Assembly (NCBI GenBank): GCA_916700875.1 | Contig: CAKAKS010000060.1 | Span: 34,149,804 to 34,213,803, forward strand | Direction: 5' to 3' | Length of the DNA: 64,000 nucleotides | Origin: Sebastes aleutianus | Taxonomy: Eukaryota; Chordata; Actinopteri; Perciformes; Sebastidae | Shown here: positions 50,085-61,689 of the stretch, piece by piece | Numbering within the stretch: position 1 is the stretch's first letter | Layout: every line of letters begins with the position of its first letter | The notes under the pieces: model-generated | Told to the model about the DNA's origin: nothing | Database searches by the model: none | Seen by the model: only the letters and a program-made list of their open reading frames with translations | Translations under genes and position numbers: made by a program

Positions 50085-50348
50085 CCCTTATCCAGAATCA
50101 GTAGTCTCTTTTAAATCACCTCTTAAAACCCATTTTTAGAGACTGGCTTTTATGGGATATGTTTTGTTTTGTTTTGAATATTGAACTGTTTTATCTGTGT
50201 TTAAATTTGACCTTAGTTTTACCTTTGGCCTCACTGTTGGGCTTTCTGTGGTCATATTGTGTTGTATCCTGCTTGCTTTGTCTGTTAAAGCGTTTTGTAA
50301 ACTCTGTTTTAGAAGATTCTATATAAATAAAGTTATTATTATTATTAA
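50085..50348 (+). mobile_element. LINE 3' untranslated end with (TTA)n tail
   Basis: The segment ends in AGCGTTTTGTAAACTCTG and TATATAAATAAAGTTATTAT, followed by ATT repeats. This is the 3' tail form of a fish LINE group. Almost no coding sequence is left (weak CTTTTAAATCACCTCTTAAA region only). Confidence 0.55.
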
Positions 50349-50507
50349 AGGTGCCCTGTGGAGTTTCCTTATAAACAAACAAAAGTTATGTTTACATTCA
50401 ATATTACTCTCCAAAACGCATCGTGTGTAACCTTGAGGTCTGACAAAACAGGAACCCACTAATATAAAACCTGTGACATGGTGCTACAGTACTAGAGGTA
50501 CCTTTAA
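50345..50507 (+). mobile_element. TTAA-bounded miniature element, 163 bp
   Basis: It starts TTAAAGGTGCCCTGTGG and ends GAGGTACCTTTAA, short imperfect inverted repeats starting at TTAA. It was inserted at the (TTA)n tail of a LINE fragment. Confidence 0.65.
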
Positions 50508-50757
50508 AGCTGCTCTAATCTATATTGTTTTTATCAACAATGGATGAAAATGCTCTGATAAACTAACTGTCCACCACCTACTCAGCACCAAGAGAGAGAC
50601 AGTCAAAGTTAGCAACTAGCCGGTGAAGTTATTGAAGTGTTTAGCAGCTAAAGAGTCAGATATTTCTCTTCAGGAGTTGGTGCAGACCAAAAGTGTTTTT
50701 AGACAGCGTATCCTCACACAACGATTCGTAGGATATCTTACGGAAGGCTTCTCAGGA

Positions 50758-51740
50758 AACAACTTGGTTAGGTTTAGGCAACAAAAATAACTCCAGAAGT
50801 GACGTAACTTAAGTGCAGAAGTTACGTGACGGCAACAAAACTCCTTAGTTAAGTTTCGAAAAAGATCGTCTTACGCCAGGATCAGACTACAGGATGTTTT
50901 AGACGGTTACGATGGTCACTATGTCAGATTAAACAATTGAGAGTCGTGACTTGGCCGCGCCACATGACAGATGACACGTCGGTCCCCTGTTCTGACAACA
51001 CACACTCTCCCGGCACCGCCGTCTTAATATACGGGCTTACCGGGGCTAAAGACCCCCGGGCTCGACCATGTAAAGGGGCCCACGAGGCTCCAGGGGAAAA
51101 CAGTAAAAATATAATTCACAGGGAGAAGAGAAAGTGGGCGCGCAACGGGATGCTCCCTGCGCAAAGACGCAACGGCGGTGGTGTTTTTTACTCCGACACA
51201 ACCTAGATTGAACATCCTACCGCGAGGTCCGGCAGCAGTTGAATGTCCGATGACATCATTCTGCATAATAAGTAGCCATGTGCTTCTGTTTCCAGCTGTG
51301 TGCATCTGAGCTCAGCCAGTCAAATTCACGGCCGTGACGGAACACGTCGTGGAAAAAAAATAAATAAGATCAAACATGCTAGACTTCCTGTCGGGACGTC
51401 GTGAGGCGTCCCAGACGTGGCGTCAGTTGTCGTGTACTATGACACACTACACGAGATAAAACCATAGATTTTCACACACAACCCTCATTTATCGTTCCCG
51501 ATCCGAGTCGACACCCTACGTCGGCCGTGTCGGGCTATAATCGGGCTGATATCCTGGAGTCTGAACCGGGCACTAGTTTAGGTTTAGGAAAAGCTTGTGG
51601 TTTGTGTTAAAATAACTCCGGAAGTGGTGTAACTTAACATGGAAGTTACGTGACAAATAAATCAACATTGATTTCCGGTTTCACCCGGGACATGAACAGC
51701 GGTCTCTTGGGGCCATCCTCCCCGACCTCCTCTCTACGTG
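50758..51740 (+). mobile_element. Interspersed repeat interrupted by a nested element (about 50875-51571)
   Basis: The outer repeat has GTTAGGTTTAGGCAACAAAA and CCAGAAGTGACGTAACTTAA. It resumes after the insert with GTTTAGGTTTAGGAAAAGC and TCCGGAAGTGGTGTAACTTAA-like words and GGTCTCTTGGGGCCATCC. Relatives lie at 36.2 and 59.2 kb. The insert has imperfect inverted ends, GCCAGGATCAGACTACAGGA and TCCTGGAGTCTGAACCGGGC, and a GC-rich core without a gene. Confidence 0.6.
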
Positions 51741-52172
51741 GCGTTTGTCACTCTTTATACTTCCTGGTTCACAATTTCTTGGATTACATACGAACAGATT
51801 TTGTGGGATATATACGAATTAGACTGCATTACTTCTCGTAGGTATGCAAACGGTGTATGACAACCTGTTCTTGAAATGTTGAGATCTGATAGAAGTTTAA
51901 CTGCTCAGCTAAACTTTATGCCAGCAAGGATGATGCCATCCACTCTCATGCCCCCCCCCCCCCCCCCTTCCTTAGCTCAGGGCCTAAATTAGAGTCCGGC
52001 TAAAATAGGACTAAATGTGGTATTATTAAAAAAAAAAAGTTGTAGTGTGCATCCATCCTTGGTTGGGAGGGTTTATGCACCTGCCCGGCTTCATTTACAG
52101 GTGTCGACTGATTCTCTCACTGGACGGTCACAGGGACTGACCAAGTGACCTTAACCTCGCGCACCCCAATGC

Positions 52173-52175
<3 letters not shown>

Positions 52176-52263
<88 letters not shown>
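52176..52263 (+). repeat. (CA)n microsatellite, about 88 bp
   Basis: A long uninterrupted dinucleotide tract. It is open in several frames, which is not meaningful. Confidence 0.95.
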
Positions 52264-52266
<3 letters not shown>

Positions 52267-52877
52267 CCTACCCCCCCAGGGGCTGCTGGTTCAGACTGGG
52301 ACACAAAGACGAGCATTATTCTCACACCAAACTGCCGGGACGGAGGAGAGGGAGGAGGGACGTTTCATTGTTTCATCAGAATATTTTACAAATGTTGTTT
52401 TTAAATGTTTTGCAAAACATGTTAATTTAACACACCTGAGTTTATATTAAATCTCATTGTCTAATATATTACAGCGCTTTTGTTCAATAGATCTATAAAA
52501 GAAATGGACGTTTTAAATTTGCATAGTCACATTCCCAACTAATGTCCCGGGTAGAGTTTGGATCGGGCAGTCTGCCTCGGTGGAGGTGAAAGGGTTTAAA
52601 ACAATGCATCAATCTGTGTTATGTCTCCGTGTCCCGGTCCTGAGACAGTACAGAGCAAACAGGGAGGTATTCCCATAAAGACAGAGACACCACGCTGTGT
52701 TTGCATTGCTTTCTCCAGCACAGTGACTGATGAAAGACCAGAAGCCACAGCGAGGAGACGCACTGGACTGCATACTGTTCCTCCTAAACATCAACACACA
52801 GTTAGACAAATGAGCCCCCCCCCAACCTTTACACTGCTCTGCTCCCATCTCCACTAAACCTGCAGCTATACAGCAAC

Positions 52878-52926
52878 AATTATTATTATCATTATCATTA
52901 TTATTATCATTATCATTATCATTATT

Positions 52927-52995
<69 letters not shown>
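52878..52995 (+). repeat. (TTA)n / (TCATTA)n microsatellite
   Basis: Mixed ATTATT and ATCATT triplets lead into a pure (ATT)n tract of about 50 bp. Confidence 0.95.
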
Positions 52996-53136
52996 GTTTG
53001 CTCTTAAAGGAGAAACAAGTCCTGAATGCACCTTTCATGCTTTCTCTGACTCACCACTGTGAGTTGGACTCTCGGGTGGGATGTCCTGCACTGGCAACCC
53101 GGCTCTCCCATCGGTACATCTTTATATATATATAAG

Positions 53137-53636
53137 GTGATTCTGGGTCTGCTCCCACAATACTTCAGTGTTTTTATTACTGTGGACAGTATTCACTGCG
53201 TTCACAGGACTTCTTTGTGCTCTCTGTACCAAAAGCTCGGACACAATTTGAGGAAAGGGCTTTTGCATATTCTGACCCTCAGCCTGGAATCTGCTCCAAA
53301 ACAACCTGAAAATCAAGCTGGTCTCATTAAACATGTTTAAATCTAAGATGAAGGCTTTAGAAGCAGACTCTATGGCATGCCAATGTTTTTAGCTTCCCTT
53401 GTTGTACAGCTGACTCCCAGAAAAGTTCCTTTTTGTCCCCCATTTGTCTTTAGATAGTTCTCTTTTAATGCTCTCGTTTGTAGTGTTTGTGAACTGTATT
53501 TGTGTCTCCGTCTGAAACTTTGTGTTCTTGCTGCTGACCGTCTCGGCCAGGTCTCCCTTGGAAAAGAGGTTCTTAATCTCAATGGGACTAACCTGGTTAA
53601 ATAAAGGTTAAATCAATTTCATGAAAAAAAAAAAAT
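53137..53636 (+). mobile_element. LINE 3' fragment with A-rich tail
   Basis: One frame reads VILGLLPQYFSVFITVD, later LRKGLLHILTLSLES and FKSKMKALEADSMACQCF. This is a degenerate LINE ORF2 C-terminus of the type that in fish ends just before a short 3' UTR. The 3' region contains CTTAATCTCAATGGGAC and ACCTGGTTAAATAAAGGTTA, followed by an A12 run at 53624-53635. Clade assignment is from memory and tentative. Confidence 0.65.
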
Positions 53637-53842
53637 GCATGTGATTTTTAACCTATTTTCAATTTGGTTTCTGTTTTCCTCTCTTGATCTATCCTCTCTA
53701 TTGTGACAACACAAACAACATCACGTTTAGACTCAGCAGGGAAAAGGTCCAGAGCAACAGTTTACTAGAACACACTGATACTCAGGTTAGTCTGTTAACG
53801 CTCCTCAAGCTTTTATGGAGCTAACTCCCTCTAGAGGTGATA

Positions 53843-53953
53843 CGATGAGATGCTGCTGCTGCTGCTGCTGCTGCTGATGTCAACTGACTCCACACCAAAC
53901 CATCACAATCCGCCACTGATATTAAAAGTAAAAATAATAATAATAATAATAAT
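53843..53953 (+). repeat. (CTG)n and (AAT)n short tandem repeats
   Basis: Nine GCT/CTG units at about 53850-53876 and six to seven AAT units at about 53932-53953. Confidence 0.9.
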
Positions 53954-54534
53954 TGCACATAAATAGAAGTGATTAGACCACAGAGTATCCTAACAACTAC
54001 CTGGTGCATGAATAAATTACCTTCTGGTTCATCTTTAGGTGATTTTTTGCAGATCAACTTCAAATGTTATAATTGAAAATAAATATAAGTCACAAACTAT
54101 GCACAACTTCTCAATCCTTTACTGAAAGAAACATTGTCCTGGAGTAATTTTAGAAACATATGCACAAATATATCCTAAAAACAAATCCTATAAGTCACTG
54201 TAAATGTTAATCTCACATAGTCAAGGTGGATAAATTATAGATCCCCTTCATCTTTGAACACAAACTTTAACTAGCATCTTGATGAACACTGCTGTCACAT
54301 CGGAGCCCCTCTTGTTCTCATTCAGTGTGTTTAAACAAATTAAAACTCATTTTCATGAACTTTAGTTATTCAAATGTTATTTTTTTGCATATTTTTTTTT
54401 CTTCTGTTACTTTTAGACATTTTAGTTTTTTAAACAAATAACATGATTGTCTTTTTTTCAGTTTTAAAAGAGGAGTTCATTTCAATCACATCATCAGTTC
54501 TACATTCAGTTCATGTTGAAAGATACACATTTAA

Positions 54535-55295
54535 AGCGTCAGCTCACTGTAAACAACTGCTGTTAATTTACAGCAGGATTTCAACAGCATTAACCTGTTA
54601 TTGCTAAAAAAAAACAGTGCTTTACTGTTAATACAGAAGAAAACCTGTTAAATTACGCTCATAAAACTATAATGCATTCTTAAAAAACATCACTTAACTG
54701 CTGATCAACTGTCTAAAGTCTCATCAGTAACAGTTTCATGCAGTATTTGTTGAATTCTGGGACCTGATCTGCTCATGTGAGGCTCGTACATTGTACATGA
54801 TTGTAAAATATAATAATAATAATATATAATATATATAATATAATAAATAATTAGCTCTGTTCTTCACTCACATGTTGTTCTGGTTTGCATTCTGTGCTTG
54901 TAGCCAGCTAGAGACACACATTTTGGGAAAAGTGTCAACATGTCTATTATAGCCTTTTTCCTAACCTTTAATTGTATTTAGTGTGACTATTCCTATGTCT
55001 GTAACCTGCTAAGTCTATTCATCTAGGCAAAAAAATAATGTTTATTAAAATGTATGTAAAAAATAAATATTGCATTAAAACAAATCAGTAAGATAATGTA
55101 AAAGAAAGGTGGAAAACAGCTCTATAATGTATCTTTAAACAGTAAATGAACTGTGAAATTAATAAAAAACAATTTGAGCTGTAAATGAGCTGTACATTTC
55201 AGCGACAGTATAATAATGTTAATTTTACAGTAACATAAAGGCAACCCTGCTGCCAGTTCTTTACTGGTATTTTACTGGGAAATTATTAACAGTGT
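54535..55295. repeat. A/T-rich region with possible degraded inverted-repeat element
   Basis: CTGTTAATTTACAGCAGGAT near the left and TTAATTTTACAGTAAC and CAACCCTGCTGCCAG near the right resemble ends of a fish miniature element of the TTTACAGTAA type. The match is weak and no boundaries can be fixed. Confidence 0.3.
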
Positions 55296-55361
55296 AGTGA
55301 GCTCAAAGTCAGACAGGAATCAGAGAGAAGCTGCAGATCACATTCATCTAAACCAAAATGT

Positions 55362-55432
55362 CTCTCTCTCTCTCTTTATATCTCTCTCTGTCTCTCTCTT
55401 TCTCTCTGTCCTCTAAATAAACTTTGGAGCTC

Positions 55433-55481
<49 letters not shown>

Positions 55482-55548
55482 CAGAGGTCTGTAGTCATCA
55501 GCCGGCCGGCAGCAGCAGCAGGAGGAGGAGGAGGAGGAGGAGGAGAGT
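55362..55548 (+). repeat. (TC)n, (GA)n and (GGA)n tracts upstream of rspo3
   Basis: An imperfect CT-rich tract (55362-55410) is followed by an almost pure (GA)n run of about 44 bp (55436-55479) and then CAG and GGA triplet runs near 55508-55547. The tracts lie at the edge of the likely promoter region. Confidence 0.9.
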
Positions 55549-55559
55549 GAATGAGTCCT

Positions 55560-56615
55560 GCACTCACAGAGCTGATCTACTTTGGTTCAGTTGCGCGCGG
55601 ACAGCGAGCAGAGAGGAGGTGCGCGTGTTTATCAGCCAAGAGAACTAGAAACCTTCAACTCACAGATCTGTTTTCCATCACTAGTGTTGGTCCTCTGCTG
55701 GGTTTTTACTGTTTTAGCTGCTGATGCTGAGATGAAGCGGAGAGCCTGAGCGCGTCTGGCACATCAGAGTCTCCAGGACGCACCGGACCGGTCCGGACCA
55801 GGACGCACGGAGCATCTCCACATCTCCACTCAGAGAGAGAGACCAGGAGGAGGAAGAAGGTCCATCTGGAGTTCTGCACATGGAAATTACATCTCAAACT
55901 TTCAGAGAGTCATGTGAATCATAAATGATAATTCTTTTTGACCTCCACTGATGCTTGATTTTACTGTCCTGCTGCGCACACCGGATTTGTTTGTTTGGTT
56001 TTGTTTGTTTGGCATGTTGTTCCTCCCAGCCCGGATAACGGATCCCTGACTCGGTCTGGGCTCATCTGAAGATCCTCTCCAGGATGTTACAGTCTAAGCG
56101 GCCCAGGCATCATTGGGCCACCGTTCACTACCACCACCACATATCACCACACAGCTGGGGGTCCCGCTGTGTCTAAGGAATTACCTGAATTACCTCCACC
56201 CTCTAGCCTCCACCTCCACCTCCAGCCTCCAGCCTCCACCCTCCAGCCTCCACCCTCCAGCATCCAGCCTCCTCCCAACACCCTCCAGCCTCCACCTCCA
56301 GCCTCCACCCTCCACCCTCCAGCCTCCACCCAACACCCTCCACCCTCCAGCCTCCACTTCCACCCTCCAGTCTTCACCCAACACCCTCCAGCCTCCAGCC
56401 TCCACCCAACACCCTCCACCTTCCAGCCTCCAGCCTCCACCCAACACCCTCCACCTCCAGCCTCCACCCTCCAGCCTCCACCTCCAACCTCCAGCCTCCA
56501 CCCTCCACCCTCCAGCCTCCTCTGCCTCCGTCTGAACACGGAATCTTATCCAATAGTGACTTGGTGACTTGGTGAACTTTGACATTGGCTTTACGAGTCT
56601 CACCTCTGGGCTACT
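55560..56615 (+). promoter_or_regulatory. rspo3: Probable rspo3 promoter and 5' untranslated region
   Basis: The kilobase before the rspo3 start codon is richer in G+C and CpG than the upstream desert (for example around 55590-55625 and 55755-55810). It lacks recognisable transposons apart from a minisatellite at about 56195-56522. A weak A/T-rich, TATA-like string (CTAAATAAA) lies near 55412, just before a long (GA)n tract. I cannot place the transcription start. If it lies near 55.5-55.7 kb, the leader is about 1 kb, contains the minisatellite and carries short upstream ATGs such as the one at 56083. The promoter role is inferred from position only. Confidence 0.4.
56195..56522 (+). repeat. 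Minisatellite of CCTCCAGCCTCCACC type in the rspo3 5' region
   Basis: About 330 bp is built from CCTCCA, GCCTCCACC and CACCCAACACC words in irregular order. The strand is strongly biased (almost no G except in AGCC). Long open frames of P/S/T-rich or W/G-rich residues on both strands follow from the repeat. They are not genes. The array ends 94 bp before the rspo3 start codon. Confidence 0.9.
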
Positions 56616-56718
56616 ATGCAATTACAACTGATCTCCTTTGTGTTGATCATCTTGCACCACTGCATGGATTACACTGGTTGTCAGCAGCACAGCAGCTCCA
56701 GGCACCGGCAGCAGAAAC
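56616..56718 (+). CDS. rspo3: R-spondin 3, coding exon 1 (signal peptide)
   Basis: This is the first coding exon of a secreted Wnt-signal enhancer. R-spondins bind LGR4/5/6 and the ubiquitin ligases ZNRF3/RNF43 outside the cell and so stabilise Frizzled receptors. The exon encodes 34 residues plus one base. The start MQLQLISFVLIILHH is a typical signal peptide with a hydrophobic core at residues 4-14 and probable cleavage near residue 21. A short basic, polar stretch (SSRHRQQK) follows. The overall form (short signal exon, then R/Q-rich residues just before the first furin-like repeat) matches vertebrate RSPO3. The ATG has A at -3. The exon ends AAA-C before the donor GTGAGT, and the leftover C joins exon 2 in frame. 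It is too short to be found as a long open frame. The identity rests on the joined product of the three exons. Confidence 0.9.
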
Positions 56719-56742
56719 GTGAGTAGGTTCAGTGTGCAGTGT

Positions 56743-56776
<34 letters not shown>

Positions 56777-56962
56777 ATCATGTTCCTTTTTTATTATTTT
56801 AATTCAGCATTTATCAGCCTGTTTTACGCAAAGGTCTCCAGACTACATTCTACATCTTTTACTAACAAAACTGAAAATCCAATATTCACTAAATATCTAA
56901 ATGAATGACATGATTTGGTCAGTTTGGTAAATGTGTACCAGTAGGTCACTAAACAATCCTAC

Positions 56963-57020
56963 ACATCAGAGGAACATCAGAGGAACACTGGACAATGTTC
57001 CTCTGATGTTCCTCTGATGT
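56963..57020. repeat. Perfect hairpin, 25-bp arms and 8-nt loop, in rspo3 intron 1
   Basis: The left arm is two and a half copies of ACATCAGAGGA, the right arm is its exact complement, and the loop is CTGGACAA. A third TTCCTCTGATG copy follows the right arm. No gene or transposon is visible around it. Confidence 0.9.
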
Positions 57021-58652
57021 TCCTCTGATGTGAGTTTTTCTAGATGTGACTAAATAAATGTTGTTTTCTCTCCATTATATCATTTAAAATCAAAACTAAA
57101 TTTTTTTCTGATTTGAGTAATTATTATTTATCATTAAATCTATTCAGTATAATAGATCTATTATCTCTACAGTCTGCATTACGCACTCAAACATACTAAA
57201 TTGCTGGTATAAAATGGGTCAGTTATGATGAAGTTCCAGCAGCATACTGCAGCCTATCAGCTCTGTGGTTGTCTGGTCCACCCAGGAGACCTTCAGGAGT
57301 CATTTTTAGTCCACTTTTACTATGTTTCCTTTGATGAATGAACTGCTCTGCCCGGTCACCTGAAGCCTGCAGCAGCTCCTCTTTACGCACAGTCTCCTGG
57401 TTCCCGTCGCTCTCTAGCGGTCAGAGGAGCAGCCTTCAGGCTCGGAGGAGGAGGAGTGAGCTGCTGCTGCTGCTGCTGCTGCTGCAGGCCTGATCACTGC
57501 TCACAGAGATATTCACAGCTTTAGTCCACATATGTAGTGAAGTAAGTAGTGAAGTAAGTAGTGAAGTCATTCTGGAACTCAAGAGGAAAAGTTTCTCCTG
57601 ATGTTGGCCCAGATCACATATTCACAGAACTCAGTATCATAATTTTAAATCATGTCCCATCTTGTTCTTGTTACTGTTCAAAATCTGAGTTAATGCAAAC
57701 TTGACAGTAGGCTCCATAACCCCCCCCCCCACCCCCCCCATCCAGAGATGTTCCACACTGAAAACACTCAAGCCTGATGGTATTTCATCTCCCATATATC
57801 TCCCCGAGGTCCAACATTATGTCTCCTCTCCTGAGCTACGGCCAGCCTTTTTTCCATGACACTGTGAAATAAGTATTAATAAAGTATATTTTTCTATTCT
57901 TCCTACGCACACTTTTATCAGTGAGGGTCTCCAGATGTGCTCCGTGACTAAGTCTGTTAGGGAAGAGCATGCAGTGACAACTGGAATATTCCACGTATCG
58001 CTTGCCAGCGTGGCCGAGAACTGTCGGTGATCCACAATAACAGACCTTCCAAGTGATGTTTTTATCCCTGCCACCTGGAGCTGAAGCCTCTCTCTACATC
58101 TCTTCACATTTAGTCACACAGCTCAGATCTGTAAACCGGACCAGGACCGCTTCTGTTGTCATTTCTTCCCTTATGACCACCAAAGTGGACATTTAAAAAC
58201 AGAACGCAGCAGGGAGTTACAGCATCTGGGGTTAACTGTGTGTTTATTGTGTAGTTTTAAAGAGGTCCCGGGGTGGCAGCTCTGTTCAGTGTAGGTCAGA
58301 TCAGACCTGAAGAACTGCTCAGCAGGGTGAAACAGCCACTAGAGATCTTATTTAAACTGCAACAAAGTGACATATAATGACACCAGATATCTACTGAGAA
58401 TCAGAAAACAGTGTTAACAATGTGCTTTTAAAGAAATTTTAAAATTTTAAAATTAGTATCTATTGCTTTTTGTTCAATATGAGATGCTGAAAATGTGTTT
58501 TATGGACTGAAAAAGATAAAACATACAGCATACGCAGCCATGATGTAATTCAGTTGTGAGATGGCAGCACTAAAGCATTCATTATTTTCTGTCCACACTG
58601 AAGGTTTAGTTCACATTCTACGTTCTGCCTTTCCAGACTGACTCAGTACCGA

Positions 58653-59738
58653 TTAAAGCTGCAGTCGGAAACTTTGAGTAAATATGATAAGAAGTTATTT
58701 TAAAATAAAATGGTCACTATATCCTGGCAGTAGTGCATGAGACAGATAATCTGTGAATCATGTTCCTCTGTGTCCTCCTGGGCTCCTGGGCGTCTGATGG
58801 CATTTACAAGATTTTAACGTGGTTCAAGGAAAACAACCAATCAGAGCCGAGCATCACCCCAAAGCGTGTAAAAGACCCGTCTGTCCACCAGAGGACAGCG
58901 TGTCAATGTCATGTTTTGCCTCACAGAGACGTGAATATTACATGCCTGGATTAACATGCAGTACCAGCAGGGGGCAACAAAACCACTGACTTTGGTTCAG
59001 GAAAGAAAACCATTTAGTTAAGTTGAGATGGTTGGGCTTAAAACGAGTACGTATACTAAGTAAAACAAGTACGTATACTAAATAAAACAAGTACGTAAAC
59101 TAAATAAAACAAGTACGTAAACTAAATAAAACAAGTACGTATACTAAGTAAAACAAGTACGTAAACTAAGTTAAACAAGTATGTATACTAAGTAAAACAC
59201 GTACGGAAACAACGTAACGTCAGTGCAGAAAACATGTGACAAACGTCATTAACGTAACTTACAAAACAAAACACCGGTCTCCCGCTTGAAAGTCCTGTGT
59301 TTGTTTGACCCCTGCAGCTCCCCACCGGCCACAATCAGCGGTCTTTCTCACTCTATATACGACGTAACTAACTCTGAGGTTATACTTCTGTCACACAACA
59401 CATGACAAACGTCATTACTAAACACTGCACCTTCAAGCAGGCGAGTAATATTCACGTATCGGCAACACAAAACGTGACACTGACTCTTTCTTCAGGTGGA
59501 CAGGCCAGCCGGTTTATCACACGCTTTGCTGTGAGACCAGGCTGACCAATCAGAGCCGAGGAGTTGTTTTCCTTCAGGCACGTTGAAATCTTGCAAATGC
59601 CATTAAGAGCACTAGGATGAGGGAGAGGAGCATGACTTTTTTCAGATTATCTGTCTCATCCACCGTCAGGATATAGTGACCGTTTTATAAAAATAACTTC
59701 TTATCATATTTGCTCAAAGTTACCGGCTGCAGCTTTAA
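58653..59738. mobile_element. TTAA-bounded foldback element in rspo3 intron 1, 1086 bp
   Basis: It is bounded by TTAAAGCTGCAGTCGG and CCGGCTGCAGCTTTAA. The inverted arms are about 175 bp (58653 to about 58830 and about 59565-59738; both contain ATATGATAAGAAGTTATTTT in opposite orientation). The interior holds a 22-bp tandem repeat (59041-59212) and a segment related to the repeats at 36.3 and 50.8 kb. The arms are related to the 38-kb TTAA family. Confidence 0.75.
59041..59212 (+). repeat. Tandem array of a 22-bp unit (AAACAAGTACGTAAACTAAA type)
   Basis: There are about 7.5 copies of a unit with the core AAGTACGTATACTAAGTAAA and T/A and G/A variants, inside the foldback element. The array is not coding. 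Confidence 0.9.
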
Positions 59739-61689
59739 TTGACAAGTGCTTCTAAGAATCTAAACCTCCGCCAAAGATGCAGATATCTAACACTTCCTGA
59801 GATATCAGGGAGGATGGAGGGATTAGTTGGTGAAGGGGTGAACGAGTACAGACTTCAGAGGGAAGGAAGGGGGTAAGAGTGGTTTGGGAGTCAATGACCA
59901 TAGAGTCAACGGGCCAAAATTACCGTGCAGAGACTGAACCCGAGCTCCGAGCTTCCTGTGTGTGATGATGCATCCAGAAATGAAGGCGTGTGGGTGCTAA
60001 CAGTGGGAGTTCTATATACTGTATTATATAGTTTATCAGGTGAGCTCAGGGGAGGATGAAGACGGGCGGATGTAGGTCTTGATTTCAAACTAAACATAGG
60101 ATTATAAAGTGTGATGAGTCCTATAAAGAACACATTCAACACTTAAGCAGCACTTTTTTTCACGTTATTTCTATTTTGTTGCACGGTTCTATTTTCTCCG
60201 CGAAACCATCTGTGTTTGCGTGTGTGCAGGCACGTGAGTGTGTTTATTCATATGTGACTTTGTTGGTATGTTATGCAAGTCCAACTGAGGTTTTGTTGGT
60301 GCGAGTGCTAGGGCAAGGCCAAATTCCTGTGTCTTTAGACTTGTGTGAATCAGGGGCAGCTTGGCAGGAACACATGTGGGCAAATGGACAGCAGTTGTAA
60401 AGATTGTCGAGATATTTCAAACAAAGTGTCCGTGATCTATGGCGAACTGTCAGCCAAACCCCTCGAGCTCGGAGGAGAAGGAAGAGGGCCAGCCAGCGTT
60501 ATAGCAGTGGCATGAGATGCCAAGGCTGGAGAGGAAAACCAATTCCTTGGACGCTTGCAGGGGTTGCTTTTGATTTGCCTTCCATGTGAGACTACTAGAA
60601 CAGTTTCCAATCAATATCTTTGGGAACGGAGTACCGATGCAGCATGGGTGCACAAGTATGTAAGACATGGAACTTCTCTCATGTCTGTTGCCTACATATT
60701 GACTCTATGTCACAGGTGTCGCTCCTATATATAAGTATAGGCTGTAACATGCGTGTCCCTGAGAGTATACTGTTAAACATCGGGACCAGAAGCTAAAAGC
60801 ATCCTCTCTGAACTGCCCAACATCATGGAACCTGCTGGTGGCTTTCTTCCAGAACATATATACACACATCCCCATCCAACCAGCAGAACCCTCTTTGTTG
60901 CTGTTTGTGTCCACTAAGTGCAATCAGATACTGAAAAGGATGATACACAAGCTGTTTACAGGAAACCGACTGCACTGACTGTATTTCTCCTTCTCTAATA
61001 CGATTACTTCTTTAAGACTTTAACTTTTTATACTCTTTAGATTTCTGGATAAATAAACAGGCTGTAACTTGAGAGACATTAAACACGTCTGTGACAAATT
61101 GTCAACATACAATTAAAATGATTAAAACCTACAACCAGAGCTTTCATCCACGGCAGACACAGTCTGGTGATTCATCCCACAAACTAGTGAAGAGTGGGGG
61201 ATGAAAACCCGACTGTAAAATATATAAACATAAACTAAACACTTCAGTACTTACAGTATGTACATAAACAGGGTTGTAAACAACGTATAAACAGCTGAGA
61301 CAGTAGGTGATTAGTTCTATATGATACTGCATGTGAAATAATAACCATCCACAAAACAGCTGACAATTAAACCTGACTATAACCTGAAATATTTCAATAC
61401 TTAAAAAACACAGTGGTGCTACAGGACAGTCTGACCTGAGAGATAAACCTTCATAACTTCACCAATCTGGGTTGAACTTATCAACCTGATCCTGATTTGT
61501 GCACGGCACCATAACAACAATAAAAAACATTAATACATTAATAAAAAAATATATTTTCCAGTGTACTCTGTGCAGACATCAGTAGGAGGAACTTTATTTT
61601 ACAAGCAGTTGTCGGTACAACGGGTGTTATTCTCTGTTCTTTGGTTGTTTTAGGTAGCGAGAGGAAAGTTTTAGATATAAGAATACGTG

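Noticed and set aside
54535..55295. Full miniature element with defined ends
   Set aside because: End similarity is too weak. Only a tentative repeat feature is kept.
56113..56621. Frames of 131-143 residues (SSLHPP or GGGWRLE repeats) before rspo3
   Set aside because: They are products of the CCTCCAGCC minisatellite; both strands are open, and there is no conserved protein.
59041..59212. CRISPR-like spaced repeats
   Set aside because: The units are contiguous 22-bp tandem repeats without spacers, in a vertebrate intron.
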